DNA of 61,620 nt. Source: Saccharothrix coeruleofusca (GTDB lineage Bacteria; Actinomycetota; Actinomycetes; Mycobacteriales; Pseudonocardiaceae). The translations under genes were made by a program, and so were the position numbers. The notes beneath the pieces were generated by a model that worked only from the letters and a program-made list of their open reading frames with translations, searched no databases and was not told where the DNA came from. The stretch is taken from contig NZ_BMRG01000002.1 in the NCBI RefSeq assembly GCF_014648515.1, positions 524,538-586,157 on the forward strand, in the 5' to 3' direction. Shown here piece by piece: positions 24,230 through 31,799 of this stretch; position 1 is the first letter of the stretch; each line of letters starts with the position of its first letter.

Positions 24230-25924
24230 GTGCTGTTCCACCCCACCAGCTACGACCCCGCGCACCTGGACGCCGAGAGCCGCCGCCTGCTGCGCGCGAC
24301 CATCGACTGGTTCGAGGAGCGCGGCAAGCGCAGGCTGATCGCCGACGACCAGGCCAGGGTCTGGTACTCCGAGTTCCTCGACTTCGTCGCCCGCGAGAAG
24401 CTGTTCGCCACCTTCTGCACGCCCGCCGCGCAGGCCAAGGGCCACCCGGACAAGCGCTGGGACGCCGCCCGCAACGCCGCGCTGAGCGAAGTCCTGGGCT
24501 TCTACGGCCTGCAGTACTGGTACGCCTGGCAGGTCACCGTGCTGGGGCTCGGCCCGATCTGGATGAGCGGCAACGCCGCCGCCCGCGAGCGCGCCGCCGA
24601 CCTGCTCGACGACGGCGCGGTGTTCGCGTTCGGGCTGTCGGAGAAGGAGCACGGCGCCGACGTCTACTCCACCGACATGGTCCTCACCCCCGACGGCGAC
24701 GGGTTCCGGGCCAACGGCGGCAAGTACTACATCGGCAACGGCAACGTCGCGGGCATGGTCTCGGTGTTCGGCCGCCGCGCCGACGTCGAGGGCCCCGACG
24801 GCTACGTCTTCTTCGCCGTCGACTCGCAGCACCCGAACTTCAAGCTGGTCAAGAACGTGGTGAACTCGCAGATGTTCGTCAGCGAGTTCCGCCTGGAGGA
24901 CTACCCGGTCCGCGCCGAGGACCTGCTGCACACCGGCCCCGAGGCGTTCAGCGCCGCGCTCAACACCGTCAACGTCGGCAAGTTCAACCTCTGCACGGCG
25001 TCCATCGGCATCAACGAGCACGCGTTCTACGAGGCCATCACGCACGCCCACAACCGGGTCCTGTACGGCAAGCGGGTCACCGACTTCCCGCACGTGCGGC
25101 AGAACTTCGTGGACGCCTACGCGCGCCTGGCGGCCATGAAGCTGTTCGCCGACCGCGCGGTGGACTACTTCCGCAGCGCCTCCCCCGACGACCGCCGCTA
25201 CCTGCTGTTCAACCCGATCACCAAGATGAAGGTCACCAGCGAGGGTGAACGGGTCATCGACCTGCTGTGGGACGTGATCGCGGCCAAGGGTTTCGAGAAG
25301 GACACCTACTTCTCGATGGCCGCCCGCGACATCCGCGCCCTGCCCAAGCTGGAGGGCACGGTGCACGTGAACCTGGCGCTGGTGCTGAAGTTCCTGCCCA
25401 ACTACCTGTTCCACCCGGCCGAGTACGCCGAGGTGCCGACCCGGCACGACCCGGCCGACGACGAGTTCTTCTGGCGGCAGGGCCCGGCCCGCGGCCTGGG
25501 CGCGATCCGGTTCCACGACTGGGAGACCGCCTACGCCAAGTTCGCCGACGTGCCCAACGCGGCGCTGTTCCACGAGCAGGCGCGGGCGCTGCGCGAGCTG
25601 CGCGTCGAGGAGGGCCAGCAGGAGGACCTGGACTTCCTGCTCACCCTCGGCCAGCTGTTCACCCTGGTCGTCTACGGCCAGCTGGTGCTGGAGCAGGCCG
25701 AGCTGACCGGGTTCGACCGCGACGTGCTGGACCAGGTCTTCGACGTGCTCGTGCGGGACTTCTCCGAGTACGCGGTGGCGCTGCACGGCAAGTCCTCCTC
25801 CACCGAGGCGCAGCAGCGGTGGGCGCTGGCGCGGGTGCGCAAGCCGGTGGTGGACGGCGAGCGGTCCGCCCGCGTGTGGGAGCGGGTGGCCGCGCTGTCC
25901 GGCGCCTACGAGATGAACCACTGA
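24230..25924 (+). CDS. Acyl-CoA dehydrogenase family protein
   Basis: A 564-residue flavoenzyme of the large acyl-CoA dehydrogenase type, expected to oxidise an acyl-CoA to its trans-2-enoyl form with FAD. Seen: the helical N-terminal domain; the FAD-contact beta domain with 'FAFGLSEKEHGADVYSTDMV' and GKYYIGNG; and a C-terminal helical domain with RVLYGKRVTDFPHVRQNFVDA. It is longer than the usual 380-400 residues because of a 150-residue C-terminal extension. GTG 24230 follows AAGGGAG with good spacing; GTG 24206 is less likely. The substrate is unknown. Confidence 0.87.
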   Translation: MLFHPTSYDPAHLDAESRRLLRATIDWFEERGKRRLIADDQARVWYSEFLDFVAREKLFATFCTPAAQAKGHPDKRWDAARNAALSEVLGFYGLQYWYAWQVTVLGLGPIWMSGNAAARERAADLLDDGAVFAFGLSEKEHGADVYSTDMVLTPDGDGFRANGGKYYIGNGNVAGMVSVFGRRADVEGPDGYVFFAVDSQHPNFKLVKNVVNSQMFVSEFRLEDYPVRAEDLLHTGPEAFSAALNTVNVGKFNLCTASIGINEHAFYEAITHAHNRVLYGKRVTDFPHVRQNFVDAYARLAAMKLFADRAVDYFRSASPDDRRYLLFNPITKMKVTSEGERVIDLLWDVIAAKGFEKDTYFSMAARDIRALPKLEGTVHVNLALVLKFLPNYLFHPAEYAEVPTRHDPADDEFFWRQGPARGLGAIRFHDWETAYAKFADVPNAALFHEQARALRELRVEEGQQEDLDFLLTLGQLFTLVVYGQLVLEQAELTGFDRDVLDQVFDVLVRDFSEYAVALHGKSSSTEAQQRWALARVRKPVVDGERSARVWERVAALSGAYEMNH

Positions 25925-26055
25925 CACCACCGGGGGAACTCGTTGGTGAGCACCCATCCGCACTCTTGACTGGTGCCATTTTCACCGGGTTCGCTCGGTG
26001 GACATGACGTCCACCGGAGATGGGGCGACGCTGCCCATCCGGACGAGGAGTGCGC

Positions 26056-28080
26056 GTGCATCAACGCAGATCACCGCGACGCGGGTGGGCGGTCGCCCTG
26101 GTCGTGCCGCTGGCCGCCGCGGGTCTGGCCGTGACCGGTCCGACCCCGGCGGCCGCCGCCCAGCCGGTCGTCCGCCCGCTGGCGGACGGGCTCGCCCTGA
26201 CCCCGCCCATGGGCTTCAACAACTGGAACACCACGCACTGCGACGCCGAGTTCAACGAGGACATGATCAAGGGCATCGCGGACATCTTCGTCTCCCGCGG
26301 GCTCAAGGACGCGGGCTACGAGTTCGTCAACATCGACGACTGCTGGGCGCTGCCCCAGCGCGGCCAGGACGGCAACCTGGTGCCCGACCCGGTGCGCTTC
26401 CCCAACGGCATCAAGGCGCTGGCCGACTACGTGCACGCCAAGGGCCTGAAGTTCGGCATCTACACCAGCGCGGGCACCATGACGTGCAGCACCATCGGCT
26501 TCCCCGGCAGCCTCGGCCACGAGCAGCAGGACGCCGACCTGTTCGCCTCCTGGGGCGTGGACTACCTCAAGTACGACAACTGCAACAACCAGGGCGTGGA
26601 CGCCAGGCTGCGCTACACGACCATGCGCGACGCGCTGAACCGCACCGGCAGGCCGATCGTCTTCTCCATCTGCGAGTGGGGCGAGAACCGGCCGTGGGAG
26701 TGGGCCAAGGGCGTCGGCCACCTGTGGCGCACCACCGGTGACATCAGCGACAACTGGGACAGCATGGTCGGCATCGCCAAGTTCAACATGACGCTGGCCG
26801 AGCACGCCGGACCGGCGCACTGGAACGACCCGGACATGCTGGAGGTCGGCAACGGCGGCATGACCGACACCGAGTACCGCACGCACTTCAGCCTCTGGGC
26901 GATGATGGCCGCTCCCCTGCTGATCGGCGCGGACCTGCGCGAGGTCGGCGAGGACACCTTCGACATCCTCACCAACCGCGAGATCATCGCGCTGGACCAG
27001 GACCGGCTGGGCGCGCAGGCCCGGCTGCTGCGCGCGGAGAACGGCCTGCACGTGCTGGTCAAGCCGCTGGAGAACGGCGACCGGGCGGTGGCGCTGTTCA
27101 ACGAGACCGACCTGCCCGCCCGCATCGGCACGACCGCCCGCGAGATCGGGCTGCCCGCCGCGAGCGGGTACCGGCTGCGGGATCTGTGGGCGCACACCGA
27201 CACCCACACGGCGGGTGCGATCGACGCTGCCGTGCCGCCGCACGGCACCGCGGTGTACCGGGTCAGCCCCGACCACCACTGGTTCCGCCACCCGCCCGCG
27301 GTGGACGCGATCGTGACCCCCGAGCCCGCCTACCCCGGCGCGCTGCCGCTGGTCACGCCGGGCAAGCAGGCGAAGTTCACCACCAGCGTCGGCAACGCGG
27401 GCCGGGTTCCGGTCCTCGCCGTGCACGTCGAGCTGCGCCTGCCGGAGGGCTGGCGGGCCCGCCCCACCTCGCCGCCGGTCAAGGCGGTGCTGCCGGGCGG
27501 GCAGCGGTTCACCACGACGTGGGAGGTCACCCCGCCGCTCGACGACCCGCCCGGCCGCTACCCGGTGACCGCGGCGGTCGGCTCGGCGGCGGGCCGCTGG
27601 TCGTTCACCGCGGAGGCCTACCTGCCCACCTCGCCGCCGTCGGGCGCTAGGCAGGTCAGCGACCTGCCCTGGCTGCGCGCGAGCAACGGCTGGGGTCCGG
27701 TGGAGCTGGACCGCAGCAACGGCGAGCAGGCCGCGGGTGACGGCGGGCCGATCACCATCGGCGGTGTGACCTACGCCAAGGGGCTGGGCGTGCACGCGCA
27801 CAGCCGGGTCGAGTACTTCACCGGCGGCCGGTGCTCCGCGTTCCGCGCGGAGGTGGGCGTGGACGACGAGAAGGCCACCGACGGGTCCGTGTCGTTCGAG
27901 GTGTGGGCGGACGGCCGCAAGGCCGCCGACAGCGGCGTGCTCACCACCGCCGACCCGGCCGAGGAGCTGGCGGCCGACATCACCGGGGCCACCACCGTGC
28001 GGCTGGTGGTCACCGACGGTGGCAACGGCGTCAACAGCGACCACGCCGACTGGGCGGACGCCTCGATCACCTGCGACTGA
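26056..28080 (+). CDS. Secreted GH27 alpha-galactosidase with NEW3 and NPCBM domains
   Basis: A 674-residue exported glycosidase that should release terminal alpha-galactose from plant polysaccharides or glycolipids. A signal peptide (RRGWAVALVVPLAAAGLAV..AAAA) leads to the GH27 barrel: TPPMGFNNWN, nucleophile D174 in LKYDNCNN, and acid/base region HWNDPDMLEVGNGGMT (about 255-270). After the beta-sandwich come a NEW3 domain (about 420-520) and a C-terminal NPCBM carbohydrate-binding domain (GVTYAKGLGVHAHSRVEY). The start is set by GGACGAGGAG before GTG 26056. It looks monocistronic, with a strong hairpin at 28098. Confidence 0.93.
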   Translation: MHQRRSPRRGWAVALVVPLAAAGLAVTGPTPAAAAQPVVRPLADGLALTPPMGFNNWNTTHCDAEFNEDMIKGIADIFVSRGLKDAGYEFVNIDDCWALPQRGQDGNLVPDPVRFPNGIKALADYVHAKGLKFGIYTSAGTMTCSTIGFPGSLGHEQQDADLFASWGVDYLKYDNCNNQGVDARLRYTTMRDALNRTGRPIVFSICEWGENRPWEWAKGVGHLWRTTGDISDNWDSMVGIAKFNMTLAEHAGPAHWNDPDMLEVGNGGMTDTEYRTHFSLWAMMAAPLLIGADLREVGEDTFDILTNREIIALDQDRLGAQARLLRAENGLHVLVKPLENGDRAVALFNETDLPARIGTTAREIGLPAASGYRLRDLWAHTDTHTAGAIDAAVPPHGTAVYRVSPDHHWFRHPPAVDAIVTPEPAYPGALPLVTPGKQAKFTTSVGNAGRVPVLAVHVELRLPEGWRARPTSPPVKAVLPGGQRFTTTWEVTPPLDDPPGRYPVTAAVGSAAGRWSFTAEAYLPTSPPSGARQVSDLPWLRASNGWGPVELDRSNGEQAAGDGGPITIGGVTYAKGLGVHAHSRVEYFTGGRCSAFRAEVGVDDEKATDGSVSFEVWADGRKAADSGVLTTADPAEELAADITGATTVRLVVTDGGNGVNSDHADWADASITCD

Positions 28081-28097
28081 GCGCACAGCAGGTCATC

Positions 28098-28129
28098 GAC
28101 CGGTGGCGGACCGCGGTCCGCCACCGGTC
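28098..28129 (+). terminator. Hairpin terminator after the alpha-galactosidase gene
   Basis: GACCGGTGGCGGAC (28098-28111) pairs perfectly with GTCCGCCACCGGTC (28116-28129), loop CGCG. There is no T run, as is common for actinomycete hairpins. Confidence 0.75.
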
Positions 28130-28218
28130 AGTCGGGTGAAGCGTCTTGACTGGCGGTCACGCAGCGGTGTTGGGTCGATCATCACCGACGCGCCCCTGGA
28201 GCGAGGAGAAGCCGCCGC

Positions 28219-28599
28219 ATGACCGCGTCCGGAGCACTGCGGGCCCTGCGTGAAGCCCTCGTGCTGGAGCACCTGGAGTCGGAGAACGAGGGCGACTTCG
28301 CCACCACGGTGGGCGCCTTCGACCGCCCGCGCTACGAGGTCGCGGCCACCGGGGAGGTCTTCGAGGGCCCGGACGGGCTCTCCGCGTACTACGCCCGCTT
28401 CACCTGGCCCGACCAGCGCTCCCGGCTGGTCCGGCTGCACCACGCCGACGAGGCGGTGATCGTGGAGGTGGACGTCGCGGGGACGCACCCGGACAGCGGG
28501 CGCCCGGTGCGGACCCGGATGAGCGCGTTCTTCGTCTTCGACGGGGCCAGCCTGGTCGGCAAGCGGGTCTACGGCGGTCACCCGACGCACGCCGGGTGA
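28219..28599 (+). CDS. SnoaL/NTF2-like fold protein
   Basis: A 126-residue protein with the cone-shaped NTF2-like pattern: an N-terminal helix pair (LRALREALVLEHLESENEGD), a central 'FEGPDGLSAYYARF', then beta strands ending MSAFFVFDGASLVGKRVYGG. Members include SnoaL-type cyclases, ketosteroid isomerase-like enzymes and orphan proteins; no catalytic residue set identifies which. ATG 28219 has GCGAGGAG upstream. It stands alone between two hairpins. Confidence 0.7.
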   Translation: MTASGALRALREALVLEHLESENEGDFATTVGAFDRPRYEVAATGEVFEGPDGLSAYYARFTWPDQRSRLVRLHHADEAVIVEVDVAGTHPDSGRPVRTRMSAFFVFDGASLVGKRVYGGHPTHAG

Positions 28600-28631
28600 A
28601 CCCGCCCTGACCAGCGGATCTGGACAGCGAA

Positions 28632-28666
28632 CCGGGCCGCCACCCCCGAGGGGGGTGACGGCCCGG
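28632..28666. terminator. Bidirectional terminator between the NTF2-like gene and the cold shock gene
   Basis: CCGGGCCG and CACCCCC (28632-28647) pair with GGGGGTG and CGGCCCGG (28651-28666) with one mismatch. It lies between two converging genes, 33 and 28 bases from their ends. Confidence 0.8.
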
Positions 28667-28693
28667 ACGAGTCAGGTTCGACTCACATCAAGA

Positions 28694-28900
28694 TCAGAGC
28701 GGTCGGACCGCCTGCGCCTGCGGGCCCTTCTGGCCCTGGCCGATCTCGAACTCCACCCGCTGGTTCTCTTCCAGGGTGCGGTAACCGTTGGACTGGATCT
28801 CCGAGTAGTGCACGAACACGTCGGCGCCACCGTTGTCCGGGGAGATGAAGCCGAAGCCCTTCTCCGCGTTGAACCACTTGACGGTGCCTTGAACTGCCAT
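28694..28900 (-). CDS. cspA: Cold shock protein (CspA family)
   Basis: A 68-residue single-domain OB-fold RNA chaperone. Both RNA-binding motifs are intact: GFGFISPD (RNP1) and VFVHYSEI (RNP2), with the usual opening [14 protein letters not shown] 28900 has the RBS GAGGAGA. The 247-bp region to the divergent gene at 29148 leaves room for the long leader common in cold-shock genes. It seems to be transcribed alone and terminates at the shared hairpin at 28632. Confidence 0.97.
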   Translation of the reverse strand: MAVQGTVKWFNAEKGFGFISPDNGGADVFVHYSEIQSNGYRTLEENQRVEFEIGQGQKGPQAQAVRPL

Positions 28901-29147
28901 CTTGCTACTTCTCCTCTAACGGGTGCCGGATCGCGCTTGCGACCACCGGGTCAGCTAGGGCGGGACTTCGACGCCGGTACCGCGAGGAAAGCCACGCCCG
29001 CCACTCCGTTCCGCGAGCGTGGTGGAACACGAACACAGAAAGGTACGACCGAGAACAGTCAACCACGACAGTGGGCCGGCCGTCGAGCAACAGACGGGGG
29101 TGAGTCTCGCTGCTACCGTGGGTGACCACGATCACAAGGAGTCCGAC
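28901..29147. promoter_or_regulatory. Divergent promoter region of cspA and the Bell-like gene
   Basis: 247 bp without a gene. It contains the cspA leader on the minus strand and AAGGAG (29136-29141) for the plus gene. No repeat or operator stands out. Confidence 0.4.
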
Positions 29148-29489
29148 ATGGCGGAACCGGTGCTGGTGAGCATCGCCTCGGCGCTGGCCACGAGGGCGTT
29201 CGCGAGGCTGCACGACCTGGTCAGAGCCCGATTGGCGGGCGATCCCGAAGCGAGTGCCGCGCTGGCCGCGGCGCGGGGCGCGGACGCGGGCTCGCCCGCC
29301 GTGGCGGCGCTGGGCGAGGTGCTGGAGAACACCGAGCGGCAGGACCCGGCGTTCGGCCGGGAGCTGCGCCGGGAGTGGGAGCGGGCCTCGGCGACCGGCA
29401 CCGGAGGGGTGGTCAACCAGGTCACCGCCCCGGTCCACGGCACCGTCGTGCAGGCGGGCGACATCCAGGGCGGTGTGACCTTCCGATAG
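29148..29489 (+). CDS. Small helical protein with C-terminal amyloid-like motif (Bell-type effector candidate)
   Basis: A 113-residue protein. Residues 1-85 are predicted helical by eye (VLVSIASALATRAFARLHDLV, VAALGEVLENTERQ, FGRELRREWERA). A Gly/Thr linker then leads to HGTVVQAGDIQGGVTF, ending one residue from the stop. A helical N-terminal domain with an amyloid motif at the extreme C-terminus is the layout of bacterial Bell-domain cell-death effectors triggered by NLRs. The same core (QAGxxxGGVxF) opens the NLR at 5902. The RBS AAGGAG sits seven bases before ATG 29148. A membrane protein gene follows 20 bases later, likely in the same operon. The effector role is inference. Confidence 0.7.
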   Translation: MAEPVLVSIASALATRAFARLHDLVRARLAGDPEASAALAAARGADAGSPAVAALGEVLENTERQDPAFGRELRREWERASATGTGGVVNQVTAPVHGTVVQAGDIQGGVTFR

Positions 29490-29509
29490 CCCGCAAGGGT
29501 GAAGATGGC

Positions 29510-30235
29510 GTGGTGTCGACGCTCGACCTGCCCCAGACCCGGCTGCAGTTCTTCTTCCTCGGCCTGGTGCTGACCTTCGTGTTCATCCGCATCAGCGTGC
29601 GGCTGATCCGGGCGAAGGTGCGCTGGTGGCCGGGCAACATCACCCCCGGCGGCACGCACATCCACCACGTCGTGCCCGGTTCGGTGTTCATGCTGCTGGG
29701 CGGGGTGACCGGGTTGGCGGTGCCGGACGACCAGCACGGCCTCCGGGTGGCCGCGGCGGCGCTGCTCGGCGTGGGCGCGGCGCTGGTGCTCGACGAGTTC
29801 GCGCTGATCCTGCACCTGCGCGACGTGTACTGGACCAAGGACGGGCGGCTGTCGGTGGACGCGGTGTTCCTCGCCGTGGGGATGACCGGCCTGCTCCTGC
29901 TGGGTGCCCGGCCGCTGGGCTACGAGGGGTTCTTCGGCGAGGGGATGCTGCTGCGCGTGCTGGCGGTGCTGGTCAACCTGGGCTTCGCGATCGTCGCGCT
30001 GCTCAAGGGCAAGGTGTGGACCGGGCTGCTGGGGCTGCTGGTGCTGGGGCTGCCGCAGATCGGGGCGGTGCGCCTGGCCCGGCCGGGCTCACCGTGGGCG
30101 CGCTGGCGCTACCCGGAGGGCTCGCGCAAGCTGCGCCGCGCCTACCGCCGGGAAGCGCGCATCCGCCAGCCCCTGATCCGCGCCAAGATCCGGGTCCAGG
30201 AGTTCATCTCCGGCCGCCACGACCTCGAAGGCTGA
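29510..30235 (+). CDS. Polytopic membrane protein, conserved, function unknown
   Basis: About 241 residues with five or six hydrophobic helices (LQFFFLGLVLTFVFI, SVFMLLGGVTGLAV, VAAAALLGVGAALVL, AVFLAVGMTGLLLLG, LLRVLAVLVNLGFAIVALL, 'VWTGLLGLLVLGLPQIGAV'). Between the first two is 'WWPGNITPGGTHIHHVVPGS', a histidine-rich loop that could bind metal. The C-terminus is strongly basic and cytoplasmic (GSRKLRRAYRREARIRQPLI). GTG 29510 or GTG 29513 are both possible starts. It is 20 bp behind the Bell-like gene, so the two are probably co-expressed. I do not recognise the family. Confidence 0.75.
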   Translation: MVSTLDLPQTRLQFFFLGLVLTFVFIRISVRLIRAKVRWWPGNITPGGTHIHHVVPGSVFMLLGGVTGLAVPDDQHGLRVAAAALLGVGAALVLDEFALILHLRDVYWTKDGRLSVDAVFLAVGMTGLLLLGARPLGYEGFFGEGMLLRVLAVLVNLGFAIVALLKGKVWTGLLGLLVLGLPQIGAVRLARPGSPWARWRYPEGSRKLRRAYRREARIRQPLIRAKIRVQEFISGRHDLEG

Positions 30236-30241
30236 CCGCAC

Positions 30242-30295
30242 CGGCAAGTACTACCCGACACCCCCATCGGGGCGGCTGACTACTACCCGACACCC
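30242..30295. repeat. Dispersed repeat locus 1 (two copies of AASTACYACCCG-type unit)
   Basis: GGCAAGTACTACCCGACACC at 30242-30261 and GACTACTACCCGACACCC at 30278-30295, in the same orientation, just after the membrane-protein gene. Matching units occur at 33539, 42183 and 57847. Confidence 0.8.
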
Positions 30296-30341
30296 GGGAC
30301 TCGCGTCCCGAAGGCTCAGTTCGCGGTGTCCGAACGCGCGA

Positions 30342-30369
30342 CTCGCGGGTGCCGGTGGGCACCCGCGAG
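30342..30369. terminator. Perfect hairpin between converging genes
   Basis: CTCGCGGGTGCC (30342-30353), loop GGTG, and GGCACCCGCGAG (30358-30369). It serves the minus-strand sugar-binding protein gene ending at 30387 and possibly the plus-strand gene ending at 30235. A smaller CGGGAC-TCGC-GTCCCG hairpin lies at 30294-30309. Confidence 0.75.
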
Positions 30370-30386
30370 GCCGCGGCGGAGGCGCG

Positions 30387-31493
30387 CTACCCGACCCTGA
30401 TGCCCAGTTCGGCGCAGTCGGCGGCGACGTCGCCCGCGCACAGGTCGGCGGGCCTGACGATGCCGTCGTCCACCAGGGTGCGCAGGTTGTTCCTGGTGAT
30501 CAGGTCGGCGCCCAGCAGCACCGACTTCACGTCCCGCCGGGAGACCGGGTCGCGGGTGTTGCCGGTGGCCAGGTCGTCGGCGCCGCTGATGTCGCCGCGC
30601 GCCAGGGACACCGCCAGCCAGGCGGCGGCCTCGGCCTCGTCGCGGATGGGCTTGTACACGGTCATGCACTGCTCGCCGCGCAGGATCGCGCGCAGCCCTT
30701 CCAGGGTGGCGTCCTGGCCGGTCACCGGAACCCGGCCCGCCAGGCCCTTGGCGCGCAGCACCTCGATCACCGACGCGGCCAGCCCGTCGTTGGCCGCGAC
30801 CACGCCGTCGACCCGGCCGCCGTTGCCGTTGAGCAGCTGCTCGAACACGGCCTTGCCGCGCACCGGGTCCCACTGCTCGATCGCCTGGGTGGCGACCAGG
30901 TCGTAGGCGCCGCTGTCGTACTTGGCGGCGAGCTTGCGGCGGTGCCCGTCGGCGAACTGGGTGGCGTTGTTGTCGGTGGGCGCGCCCTCGATCTCGATGA
31001 TGTCCGCGCCCGGCCGGTCGCCCAGGCAGCCGATCAGGCCCTCGGCCTGCAGCTCGCCCACGTTGATGTTGTCGAACGAGACGTAGTAGTCGGCTTGGCC
31101 GCCGATGGTGATCCGGTCGTAGTTGATCACCGGGATGCCCGCCTGCTTGGCCTTGCGCTCGACCGCGGCGCCGCCCTCGGGGCTCAGCGGCGTGGTCATC
31201 AGCACCTTGACACCGCGCTGGATCATGCTGTCGGCGATGCTGGCGAACTTCGCCTCGTCACCGTCCGCGTTGTCGATCATCGCCTCGATGCCCGCGAAGC
31301 CCAGGGCCTGGTTGAGCCGGGGCCGGTCCTGCTCCTCCCAGCGGGCCGAGCTCTTGCGGTCGGGCAGGATCACACCGACCAGCGGCCGCTCCTTGGCGGT
31401 GCTGACCGCGGTCTCCGCGCCGCCCCCTCCCCCGCAGGAAGTCAGCAGTCCGAGCAGCACAACGCCGGACACGGCTTTTTGAAAGCGTCGCAT
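30387..31493 (-). CDS. Sugar ABC transporter substrate-binding lipoprotein (XylF/RbsB type)
   Basis: A 368-residue lipoprotein anchored outside the membrane. The signal peptide ends at LLTSC, followed by a Gly-rich linker. The periplasmic-binding-protein type 1 fold is clear: LVGVILPDRKSSARWEEQDRP, 'AGIPVINYDRITIGGQADYY', VSFDNINVGELQAEGL, GRVDGVVAANDGLAASVIEVL and VPVTGQDATLEGLRAILRGEQ. This pattern matches D-xylose-type binding proteins. No ABC permease or ATPase gene is adjacent, so the transporter must be elsewhere or the protein acts alone, for example in sensing. The start is ATG 31493. Confidence 0.9.
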   Translation of the reverse strand: MRRFQKAVSGVVLLGLLTSCGGGGGAETAVSTAKERPLVGVILPDRKSSARWEEQDRPRLNQALGFAGIEAMIDNADGDEAKFASIADSMIQRGVKVLMTTPLSPEGGAAVERKAKQAGIPVINYDRITIGGQADYYVSFDNINVGELQAEGLIGCLGDRPGADIIEIEGAPTDNNATQFADGHRRKLAAKYDSGAYDLVATQAIEQWDPVRGKAVFEQLLNGNGGRVDGVVAANDGLAASVIEVLRAKGLAGRVPVTGQDATLEGLRAILRGEQCMTVYKPIRDEAEAAAWLAVSLARGDISGADDLATGNTRDPVSRRDVKSVLLGADLITRNNLRTLVDDGIVRPADLCAGDVAADCAELGIRVG

Positions 31494-31799
31494 CGCTCAG
31501 TCCTTCAGGCGGTCCTCCGGGGAACCGCGGTCGCAAAACGGGACGCGAAAGTTCAACCCTTCCAGGGGTGGTTCGTCAAGCCGCGCGGCCCGGTAGCGGC
31601 CGAATGGTGTCCGAGCCGCGATTATTGATCATTTTTTGGCGACGAAGCGCTGGTCACGGCGTCACTCAGGGCAACCGACTCACTCTCAGTCCACATTCAA
31701 CTACTCAGCATCATCCAACTAATGACGCCTGCCGCGAGCACGGTTTCCTGTGTCAGTGTGTCGCCGACTGATCATCGCGGGTGAGGGAGAAGAACACCG
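31494..31799. promoter_or_regulatory. AT-rich divergent promoter region (sugar-binding protein / subtilisin)
   Basis: 306 bp, markedly AT-richer than its flanks. TGATCA occurs twice (about 31627 and 31769). The RBS GAGGGAGAAG stands before the protease. It should carry both promoters, but I see no clear long dyad. Confidence 0.45.

Noticed and set aside
23273-25963. Open frame of 896 codons on the minus strand
   Set aside because: Antisense to the SWIM and acyl-CoA dehydrogenase genes, low-complexity Gln/His/Val-rich translation, no domain.
26071-28086. Open frame of 671 codons on the minus strand
   Set aside because: Antisense shadow of the alpha-galactosidase gene.
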